DNA of 64,000 bases. Origin: Clostridium_AD estertheticum_D (GTDB lineage Bacteria; Bacillota; Clostridia; Clostridiales; Clostridiaceae). Below are positions 9,283-18,900 of the stretch, piece by piece; the stretch's first letter is position 1, and each line of letters opens with the position of its first letter. Below the pieces are notes generated by a model. The model was not told the DNA's origin. It worked only from the letters and a program-made list of their open reading frames with translations, and searched no databases. The DNA lies in contig NZ_JAHLDM010000001.1 of NCBI RefSeq assembly GCF_018861295.1, positions 186,001 to 250,000 of the forward strand, in the 5' to 3' direction. The position numbers were made by a program, and so were the translations under genes.

Positions 9283-9735
9283 CTAAAATTTATTTTTGTA
9301 ATATAAATTTAAAAATATGGATACCATAAGCATAAAAAATAGAACAGCAAGTAAAGTTAAAAAAATTATTTGATTAAAAAATCCGGCGATAATAGTAGCA
9401 ATTGTTATTACAGCTAATGATAATCTAAATCCAGAAACACCAGTTTTATCATAAATAAGTTTTGTTCTCTCATCGTGTTCTTCTATATAAAGAGTTTTCA
9501 ATCCGTCTTCAGTTTTTAAGGCCTTACTATATTTTCTAATATATATTAACATGGCAATCTGAAGACCTATAAATATACCTATTTGTGATCCTGGTATTAA
9601 ATCAGAAATATCTTCATTGATGCCTGTGGTCATACTTACAAAAGTGCCGGTTAGGGCAATGAATACAGCTGCGAGGCAGGCGAATGTTCTCATAAATTTT
9701 AAATTTTTACTTAATAACTTTTTATATTCTACCAT
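9283..9735 (-). CDS. Four-helix membrane protein next to an XRE regulator
   Basis: The product has 150 residues. Hydrophobic segments fall at about residues 15-35, 47-67, 100-120 and 122-143, with a charged cytosolic loop between helices 2 and 3 that contains the sequence YIEEHDERTKLI. That loop and the gene order (short XRE regulator directly upstream on the same strand, 32 bp away) are typical of a widespread Firmicutes pair whose role is unproven. I recognise the family by its layout, not by a named function. It is probably co-transcribed with and regulated by the XRE protein. Confidence 0.6.
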   Translation of the reverse strand: MVEYKKLLSKNLKFMRTFACLAAVFIALTGTFVSMTTGINEDISDLIPGSQIGIFIGLQIAMLIYIRKYSKALKTEDGLKTLYIEEHDERTKLIYDKTGVSGFRLSLAVITIATIIAGFFNQIIFLTLLAVLFFMLMVSIFLNLYYKNKF

Positions 9736-9767
9736 TATATAATCCCTCCATTTTATAAAACCTTATT

Positions 9768-9974
9768 TTATAATTTATTAATTTCTGAAAAATCAAAAAC
9801 CTTTTCAATTGTAAGATTGAAATATTTTGCTATTTTGTATGCAAGAACAAGTGAGGCTGTATATTTTTCACACTCTAAGGATGTGATTGTTTGTCTTGAA
9901 ACACCGACTGCTAATGCTAGTTCCTCTTGAGATAATTTGTTTTTTTTCCTAAGTTCTTGAATACATGTTTTCAT
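9768..9974 (-). CDS. Short XRE-family HTH regulator
   Basis: This 68-residue protein is almost entirely a helix-turn-helix domain (KKNKLSQEELALAVGVSRQT at about 10-30), like the YozG/Cro-like stand-alone regulators. I chose the ATG at 9974 because AGGGGAG lies 7 bases upstream; an in-frame start six codons earlier lacks such a site. The upstream stretch at about 10000-10030 contains TATACT and the paired words GCAAAGCTAGC and ATGCAAAG, a possible promoter and operator for self-control. It heads an operon with the membrane protein at 9283-9735. Confidence 0.85.
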   Translation of the reverse strand: MKTCIQELRKKNKLSQEELALAVGVSRQTITSLECEKYTASLVLAYKIAKYFNLTIEKVFDFSEINKL

Positions 9975-10030
9975 ATTAGATCTCCCCTGCAATGTTAACT
10001 TTGCATTTTTAGTATAGCTAGCTTTGCCGA

Positions 10031-10067
10031 AAAAATAAAAAATAAGAGCAGTGGGAATTCCACTGCT
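10031..10067 (-). terminator. Terminator of the CDF transporter gene
   Basis: The hairpin AGCAGTGG-GAATT-CCACTGCT lies just beyond the stop of the minus-strand transporter gene. Read on that strand it is followed by CTTATTTTTTATTTTTT. Confidence 0.8.
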
Positions 10068-10122
10068 AAATATAATATATAGTATATAACTGAATTTATT
10101 TCCTAAAATATACCTTCTTAAG

Positions 10123-11307
10123 TTATACTCCTATATAATCTCTATCTATTGTCATAACAGCATTATAATAAGGGTAAGATTTTTTAAGAGCTATATTAAT
10201 ATCATCTTGAAGTTTAAGCTCATCACTTTCTGAAAATTTAGGATCGAAATCAATTACGACATCAAAGATTAAATTTTTATGATTACCTTCGCCTACAATT
10301 CTAAAGTCATGAATTGATTTTATTATAGAAAAGGATTTTAATATATTTAAAAGCTCTAAGCGAGATGCGTTAACTTCCTTGTCTGTTTTGTTTATAGGAT
10401 CCATGTGAATAACTAAATATAGACTAAATTCATCAGAAATTTCTTTTTCAGCCTCGTCTATAATTTCATGGATTTTAACTATAGACATATCACAAGGAAC
10501 TTCAGCATGAATAGATCCCATACATCGGCCGGGACCATAGTTATGTATAACTAAATCATGGCAACCTGTAATATGATCAAAGGATAGTAATTTTGATCGA
10601 ATTCCGTTTACTAGTTCTATATCAGGTGCTTCACCAAGAAGCGGGTTCATGGTTTTTTTTATAAGCGAGTATCCAGCATATATTATTATAAGGGATACAA
10701 GGATACCTATGTACCCATCTAGTGGGAAATTAATCCAAATGGATAAAAGAAGTGATAGTGCAACGCAGCTTGAACTTACTACATCACTTAATGCATCAGT
10801 TGAAGAGGCTTCTAGGGCTGAGGATTTTATAGCTTTGCCCATAATCTTATTAAACCTACTAATCCAAAGTTTAGCACCTATTGAGGCTAATATTAATATA
10901 AAGGGTATAAGCTTAAAAATTACTTTTGATGGATGAATTATTTTATCAAAAGAGGTTTTAATAAATTCAAAACCTACTAGAATTACTATAAACGACACTA
11001 TAAGACCAGAAATATATTCAAGTCTTCCATGACCAAAGGGATGTTCTTTGTCTGCTGGTTTACTAGCTAATTTAAAACCTAGAATTGTAATAACTGACGA
11101 AGCAACATCCGATAAATTATTAAAGGCATCTGCTGTAATTGCTATACTATTTGATATTATTCCTATAATTAGTTTTGTAGTAAAAAGTACTAAATTTAAA
11201 ATAATTCCAACTGAGCCACCTAGGTAACCATAGGAATCTCTTACTTTTTTATTATTTATATCTTGATAATTTTTTACAAATTTTGAAATTAAAAATTTTG
11301 ATAACAT
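10123..11307 (-). CDS. Cation diffusion facilitator (CDF) metal exporter
   Basis: The 394-residue protein has six membrane segments between residues ~27 and 220 and a cytosolic C-terminal dimerisation domain. The metal-site motif in helix 2 reads ADAFNNLSDVASS, and the loop motif HPFGHGRLEYI follows. The NNLSD form, rather than HxxxD, is common in manganese- or iron-type CDF proteins, so Mn or Fe export is a reasonable inference, not a demonstration. CDF proteins exchange divalent cations for protons at the cell membrane. The C-terminal extension (~290-394) is longer than in minimal family members. The ATG follows GAGGTG. Single gene with its own terminator. Confidence 0.9.
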   Translation of the reverse strand: MLSKFLISKFVKNYQDINNKKVRDSYGYLGGSVGIILNLVLFTTKLIIGIISNSIAITADAFNNLSDVASSVITILGFKLASKPADKEHPFGHGRLEYISGLIVSFIVILVGFEFIKTSFDKIIHPSKVIFKLIPFILILASIGAKLWISRFNKIMGKAIKSSALEASSTDALSDVVSSSCVALSLLLSIWINFPLDGYIGILVSLIIIYAGYSLIKKTMNPLLGEAPDIELVNGIRSKLLSFDHITGCHDLVIHNYGPGRCMGSIHAEVPCDMSIVKIHEIIDEAEKEISDEFSLYLVIHMDPINKTDKEVNASRLELLNILKSFSIIKSIHDFRIVGEGNHKNLIFDVVIDFDPKFSESDELKLQDDINIALKKSYPYYNAVMTIDRDYIGV

Positions 11308-11482
11308 ATTTACACCTCTAGTTATATAGTATAATTTAAAAAATTAAATTTAAACACATTTTTTATAATTAATTATAACATTTATTTAGTTTTTATAGAA
11401 ATATTATGCAATAAATTTGTTATACTAATAATAGAGATAAGCAAGGTGCTTATATGTCTTAGCATTAATTGGAGGAATATAT

Positions 11483-12784
11483 ATGTCTAAAAAATTAGAA
11501 TTTGCCCAAAATCTTATTGATTATATTTATGATAGTCCAACAGCATACCATGCTGTAGCAAAGGCCAAAGAAGATTTAAGCAAAGCAGGTTTTGTGGAAA
11601 TTAAAGAAGAAGATAAATGGGAACTTAAAAAAGGCGGGAAATATTTTGTGACTAAAAATGATTCTGCACTAACTGCGTTTGTAGTTGGAAAGGGAGAAAT
11701 TGAGGAAAGTGGCTTTAAAATTATTGGAGCACACACAGATTCACCAAGCTTTAGAATAAAACCGAGCCCAGAAATGGTAGTAGATAATGTGTATGTAAGA
11801 TTAAATACAGAAGTTTATGGTGGACCTATATTAAATACATGGATGGATAGGCCACTCGCAATAGCTGGTAGGGTAACTTTAAGAAGCAAGGATATTTTGC
11901 ATCCTGAAACTAGGCTAGTAAATATTAAAAGACCAATTATGATAATTCCTAATTTAGCTATTCATATGAATAGAAATGTTAATAATGGTATTGAACTAAA
12001 TAAGCAAAAGGATCTATTGCCATTACTTTCAATGGTTAATGAAAATCTAGAAAAAAACAATTATCTTATTAGTGCCATTGCAAAAGAATTAGCTGTAGAC
12101 CTTAAGGAAATTATAGATTTTGATTTATTCCTTTATGAGTATGAAAAGGGATCAATTATAGGACTTAATAATGAATTTATATCAAGCTCAAGGTTGGATG
12201 ATTTAGCTATGGTACATGCTGGGATAAGTGCAATATCTAGGGGCTCGTCTGTCCAGGCGACAAATGTAATAGTTTGTTTTGATAACGAAGAGGTGGGAAG
12301 TTCAACAAAGCAGGGAGCTGACTCAAATATGCTAGTTGATATTTTAGAGCGTATTACAATTTCTCTCCATAAAAATCGTGAAGAGTTTTTTAGAGCTATA
12401 TCTAAATCATTTATAATATCTGCAGATAATGCACACGCTGTTCATCCTAATAGTCCGGAAAAAAATGACCCAACAAACAAACCCTATATTAATAAAGGCC
12501 CAGTTATAAAAATTAGTGCGAGTCAAAGTTATACAACTGATAGTAACTCAGATGCAGTTTATGAATTAATTTGCGAAAAGGCGAGTGTTCCAATTCAAAA
12601 ATTTGTTAATAGGTCTGATGCTAGGGGCGGTTCAACTATAGGGCCAATATCTTCAACTCATTTAAATATACGGTCAGTAGATATGGGAAGTCCAACTTTG
12701 GCTATGCATTCAATAAGAGAATTAGGTGGAGTATTAGATCATTTTTATGTAACAAAATCTTTTGAAGAATTTTATAAAATCTAA
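11483..12784 (+). CDS. apeB: M18 family aminopeptidase
   Basis: This 433-residue cytosolic zinc aminopeptidase belongs to the aspartyl aminopeptidase/ApeB group, which removes N-terminal residues from peptides. Visible metal and catalytic motifs are GAHTDSPSFRIKP near residue 80, SSRLDDLAM near 236, CFDNEEVGSST near 265 and the late SADNAHAVHPN near 315. The second metal His is in SSTHLNIRSVD near the C-terminus. Length is typical. The ATG is preceded by GGAGG. It is monocistronic, ended by the hairpin at 12813-12845. Substrate preference cannot be read from the sequence. Confidence 0.93.
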   Translation: MSKKLEFAQNLIDYIYDSPTAYHAVAKAKEDLSKAGFVEIKEEDKWELKKGGKYFVTKNDSALTAFVVGKGEIEESGFKIIGAHTDSPSFRIKPSPEMVVDNVYVRLNTEVYGGPILNTWMDRPLAIAGRVTLRSKDILHPETRLVNIKRPIMIIPNLAIHMNRNVNNGIELNKQKDLLPLLSMVNENLEKNNYLISAIAKELAVDLKEIIDFDLFLYEYEKGSIIGLNNEFISSSRLDDLAMVHAGISAISRGSSVQATNVIVCFDNEEVGSSTKQGADSNMLVDILERITISLHKNREEFFRAISKSFIISADNAHAVHPNSPEKNDPTNKPYINKGPVIKISASQSYTTDSNSDAVYELICEKASVPIQKFVNRSDARGGSTIGPISSTHLNIRSVDMGSPTLAMHSIRELGGVLDHFYVTKSFEEFYKI

Positions 12785-12812
12785 GATTAATTAGCTAATT
12801 AACATCCATATA

Positions 12813-12845
12813 AAAAACTCACAATATTTAATTGTGAGTTTTTTT
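12813..12845 (+). terminator. Terminator of apeB
   Basis: The stem AAAACTCACAAT/ATTGTGAGTTTT is followed by a T-run. Confidence 0.88.
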
Positions 12846-12949
12846 GTTGTTTTTACTAATAATTGAACAATTAGTTGGGGATAATAATTTCAACTAGTTC
12901 TAAAACTTTACAAAGTTTATTAACAAAAAGTATTAAAGGGGTGTTTATA

Positions 12950-15900
12950 ATGCCATATGTTATATTAGGGGCAATAGTTGCAATAAGTATTTTAGCTTAT
13001 ATAGTTGTAAGAAAAAATTTAAATCATTATGAAGAAGAAAATTTACTGAAAGATGTTCCAACCATAAATGTGAATAGAGAAGATTTGGAAAAACATGCTT
13101 TCGAAATGGCACGTCATTACTCTGATGTAAAAAATACTAATTGCAAAAAAAAGCTTATTAGTAATTTAGATGGAAGTTATGAGAAAATTTTAGAAGGCTA
13201 CGAGAAGATAGATAAAGAAGGTAAAAATAAAAAAGAGGTGTTACCTGCTGCAGAATGGCTTTTGGATAATCTTTATTTAATAGAAAAAGAATACAAAAGC
13301 ATAAAATATAATATGCCACAAACATATTATAAAGATTTACCAGTAATATGTAAGGGAGTTATTAAGGGATACCCAAGAGTCTATCATATTGCCATTGAAA
13401 TAGTATCTCACACTGATGGTAGAATGGATGAGCATGTAATTGAAGACTTTATTCGCGCATATCAAAAGAATGCCGTACTGACGTCTGGCGAACTTTGGGC
13501 TATACCTATAATGCTCCGAATAGCCTTAATCCAAAATATTAGTAAGATAACTGAGAAAATTGTTAAAGCAGAGGAAGATAAAAAAGAGGCGGAATTAGTT
13601 GCAGAGAGGTTAATTAATGCTTTTAATGAAGATAAAATACATTTAGAATTATCGCTTTTAAATAGTCAGAAAAATATATTCACTTTGCACTTTACAGAAA
13701 GATTACTCAAATTGTTAAGGGACAATGGTATTGATTCTATGGAGGTTTATGATTTTATAGATGAAAGACTTGGAGCGCAGGACACAAGCTCAGAAAAAAT
13801 CATAGCATTAGAACATCAAATAGAGGCTAATTTTGAAATTTCTATGGCAAATTCTATTAATAGTATAAGAGTTATTGAAGGTTTAAATTGGAAAAAATAT
13901 TTTGAAAAGTTAAGTCCCGTAGAGGTTATTTTAGGAGAAGATCCTGCAGACATTTATAGAGAAATGGATTTCCAATCGAGGGATAAATATAGACATGAAA
14001 TAGAAAAACTATCCAAACATACAAAACTTGCAGAATCTTATATAGCAAAAAAAGCAATTGAATGTTGTTATGATAGTGAAAAGCCAGAAAATAATATTTA
14101 TAAAAACCATGTAGGTTATTATCTAATAGATGATGGACTAGATGAATTAAAGAAAAAAATAGGATATAAAAGTACTGGCATGGAAAAATTGATAAACAGC
14201 AAAAAGAAAAATATAGTTAATGTTTATATAAGGACTATTGGTATAGTTACTTTATTAATAGTGGGTTTAATTATTGTAAGTAGCTTATTAAATGATAATG
14301 ATAAAGAGTTATGGAGATATATATTAGCTGTAATTATTATATTAGTACCATGTAGTGAAATAACAATCTCAATTTTAAACTGGAGCATAAGTCTTTTATG
14401 TACGACCTCATTTATTCCCAAAATGGATTTCGAAGAGGGGATACCAGAAAAATATAGTACAGTTGTAGTAATTCCTACTTTATTAAATAATGCTTCTAGG
14501 GTAATTGAATTAATAAGGGACTTGGAAATATACTATTTAGCGAATTCGCAAAGTAATCTATTCTTTGCACTTCTTGGTGACTTTAAGGATAGTGATACTA
14601 AGGATGAAGTGTCTGATAGAGAGATAGTTGATGTTGGACTTTTAGAAATAGAGAAATTAAATAAAAAATATTGTATCCCAGGAAAAAATATATTTTTCTT
14701 CTTAAATAGAAGGAGACAATATAATGAAAAAGAAAATAAGTGGATAGGATTTGAGAGAAAACGTGGAAAGCTTATGGAGTTTAATGAATTTTTAAGAGGC
14801 AAGCAGAATACTAGTTACAATGTAATAAGTAATAATGCAGAGGATCTCAGAATGGTTAAATATGTTATTACTTTAGATTCAGATACAAAACTTCCAAGGG
14901 ACTCTGCTAGAAAATTAATAGGGGCCATGGCACATCCACTTAATAATGCTGTTATAGACAGTGATAAAAAGCGAGTAAGCAGAGGATATGGCCTAATGCA
15001 ACCAAGAATAGGAGTATCTATTCTTAGTGCAAACAAAACTATATTTTCAAAGATTTTTTCTGGTGAAACAGGTATAGATATATATACTACGGCAGTGTCT
15101 GATGTATATCAAGATTTATTTGGGGAGGGAATTTTTACTGGTAAAGGTATTTATAATGTAGACGTCTTTAATTATATGCTAAAGGATGAAATACCTGAAA
15201 ATACTGTATTAAGCCACGACCTGCTCGAGGGTTCATATGTTAGAACTGCATTAGTTACTGATGTGGAATTTATAGACGGATACCCATCTTATTATAACGC
15301 TAGTTCTATGAGGCTACACAGGTGGACTAGAGGGGATTGGCAATTATTACGTTGGCTTAAAAAGTCTTCACCATTAAACAAAATATCTAAATGGAAGATT
15401 TTTGATAATTTAAGAAGAAGTTTGCTTGCACCCTCCGTTACGATTTTGCTTATACTTGCTTTAGGTGGAATATTGCCAGATAGTACGGATAAATGGGTTA
15501 TTGCAGCTTTTGTAGCTATTTTAGCTCCTATACTTTTTGACGTAAGTGAAGCTGTAGTTTCTCCTGCTTTAGGGGTAAGTTTATCAGGCAAAATCGGAAA
15601 TAGCAAGATGGCTATTGAACAGGTGTTTTTGATTTTTTGTTTTATACCTTATCAAGCGTATATGATGACGGATGCTATAATTAGAACATTATATAGGGTA
15701 CTAATAAGTAAAAAAAACTTATTAGAGTGGCAGTCGGCAGCAGATGTTGAGGTGAAAGTAGGGAAAAAACTTAAAAACTTTATAGAGGCTATGTGGGTTG
15801 GAAGTGCAATTTCAATTTTAATTTTAATTGCATCCTTTAATGCAAGCATGAGTATTGGATTTCTTAGTGTACCTTCTTGTGTAATTTGGTTTTTAAGTCC

Positions 15901-18900
15901 CGTAATTGCATATGTGATAAGTCGTGATAGGGAGTTTGAGTCTTTTGAAATTATCATTGAAGAAAAGAATTACTTAAGAAGATTGAGTAGAAAAACTTGG
16001 GCTTATTTTGAGGATTTTGTAAATGATGAAAATAATTGGCTTGGGCCAGATAATTACCAAGAAGATCCACCTAATGGAGTAGCACATAGAACTTCACCAA
16101 CCAATATGGGAATGGAATTAACATCAAATTTAGTTGCATATGATTTAGGGTATATTGGGATTATTAGTGTAACAAGTAGAATAGATAAAATTATGATGTC
16201 GATGGAAGAACTGGATATGTACAAAGGCCACTTTTATAATTGGTATGATACTAAAACTAAGACCCCACTTTTTCCTAGATATGTGTCTACTGTTGATAGT
16301 GGTAATTTAGTTGGGTACCTTTGGGTAGTTGCACAGGCGTTAGATGAATATTTGAGGGCTCCATTGTTTAACCATGCTCAAATTAAGGGATTGGAAGACA
16401 CTATGAGGCTTGCCTCTGAAGAAGCAGAAGTATACCCAAAAGTTAAGGATTTATATCAGGGCGTATTAAATAAAATAGAGAGTGAAACAATAGATTTTAA
16501 TTGTTGGAAAACTATACTTAGGGAGTTATCTAATAAGCTTGTAGAAGTGGGAAAAAATGAATATTGCATGGAAGCATATTGGAATAAAAAACTAAAAGAT
16601 GATGTAGGTGGGTATTTAGAGGAAATAAGTGAACTATTTCCTTGGTTTGATTATGTCTTTGACAAAGACTCTGATTTAGAACTTACTAAATCTATGAGGT
16701 GTTTGCTTGAGGGAGCAACAATAATTAGTATCCCAGAAAAAACAACAAACATATTAAATGTGTTAGATGACAAAGTGAAAAATGATAAATCGTTATCAAA
16801 ATTAAAAGATTTGTTACAACAAACAAAAGAAAAAACTCAATTTGTTATTAACAAAATAGAGGGATTAAAGGAAAAACTAAATTCCATGGCGGAAGCTACT
16901 GATTTTAAGATGTTATATGATGAGGATAGGGAACTGTTTAGAATTGGTTATGATGTGGAGAATGATAATCTAGGTAAGAGTTATTATGATCTATTGGCTT
17001 CTGAGTCAAGGCAAGCCAGTTTTGTTGCTATTGCAAAGGGAGATGTTCCTAAAAAACATTGGTTTAAGCTTGGAAGATCTATGACCAATATGGGGAAAAG
17101 TAAGGGCTTAGTTTCCTGGAGCGGAACAATGTTTGAGTACATGATGCCACTACTTATAATGAAAAATTATTCAGGCACAATGCTAGATGAAACGTACAAT
17201 GCTGTAATCGGTGCACAAAAGCAATATTGTAGTGAAAGAGGGGTACCTTTTGGCATATCTGAATCTGCATTTTATAAATTTGATATAAATTCAAATTATC
17301 AATATAAAGCGTTTGGAGTAGCTGGAGTAGGATTAAAGTCAGGACTTGAAAATGAATTGGTTATTTCACCATATTCAACTGTCATGGCACTCCAAACCGA
17401 CTTTAGAGGAGCCTATGATAATCTTAAAAGACTTACTAAAGAAGGGCTTGAGGGGAATTATGGATTTTATGAAGCTGTAGATTATACTAAAAACAGAATG
17501 TTTAAAGATGATACTAAGGCTATAATCAAGTGTTTTATGATTCATCATGAAGGTATGAGTTTGATGGCTTTAGATAATGTATTATTAAATAATATTCTAC
17601 AAAAAAGATTTCATGCACTACCAAGAGTGAAAGCTACAGAGTTATTACTCCAAGAGAAAATTTCTAAGAAGGTAGTATATGATAGGGAACGTAAATTTAA
17701 GGTATTAGGTACCCCTGTAGGAAAACAAAAGATTATAGTTAGAAAATACACTACAGCAAAAACGGAAACTCCTGAAACACATTTAATTTCAAATGGAAAT
17801 TACTCGCTAATGATTTCTAATAGTGGAGCAGGGTATGCTTTACGTGATAAAACTATGATTTACAGATGGAAGGAAGATGTTACAAAAGACAATACAGGTA
17901 TGTTTGTTTATATCAAAGATAGGTCCAAAAATGAATTTTTCAGTGCGTCTTATGAGCCTTGTAAAAAGCCAAGTGATAGTTATGAAGTAACATTCGCATT
18001 AGACAAGGCTGAGTTTACAAGGCGTGATAAAAATCTTGTTACGCGTATGGAAATTACTGTGGCTACAGAGGATGATTCAGAGGTAAGAAGGTTATCAATT
18101 ATAAATAAAGATACTAAAAGTAAAATTTTAGAGATAACAAGTTATTTTGAGGTAACGCTAGCTCATTATGATGCGGATATAGTACATCCAGCATTCGGAA
18201 ATTTGTTTGTGAAAACGGAGTATGTTGATAATCCTAGTTGCATTATTGCAACGAGAAGGCCGAGGTCTAAGGGAGAGAAACAGCCTTGGCTTATGCAAAC
18301 CGTCGCAACTCAGGGCAATACTATTGGAACTATTCAATATGAGACTAGCAGGGCTAATTTCATAGGTCGTGGTGAGAATACAATACATCCTATAGCAATG
18401 AGGGGAGATTCGGTATTATCTAATACTGTTGGAGCTGTGCTTGACCCTATAGTAAGTATAAGAAGAAGGGTTAAAATTAAACCTGGTGAAACATGCATTA
18501 TAGTATTCACTACGTCAATAGCTAATACAAAAGAAGAAGTGATAAGTTTAGCTAAAAAATATAGTGAATTTCATAACATAAATAGGGTATTTGAACTAGC
18601 TTGGAGTCAAACCCAGGTAGATATGAAATACTTGGGTATAAAATCTACTCAGGCAAATTTATATCAAGTTATAGCTTCTAAAATTTTATTTTTAAATTCT
18701 ACATTTAGACAAAGAGAAAAGCATATAAAAAATGTAAAAAAGGGACAATTCACTCTTTGGGGATATGGTATTTCAGGAGATTTACCTATAATTCTTCTAA
18801 TAGTGCGTGAGAGTAAAGATAAGGATTTAGTTCGCCAACTTATAAATGCTCATGAATACTTAAGCCTTAAAGGGTTAACAGTTGATTTGGTGATAATAAA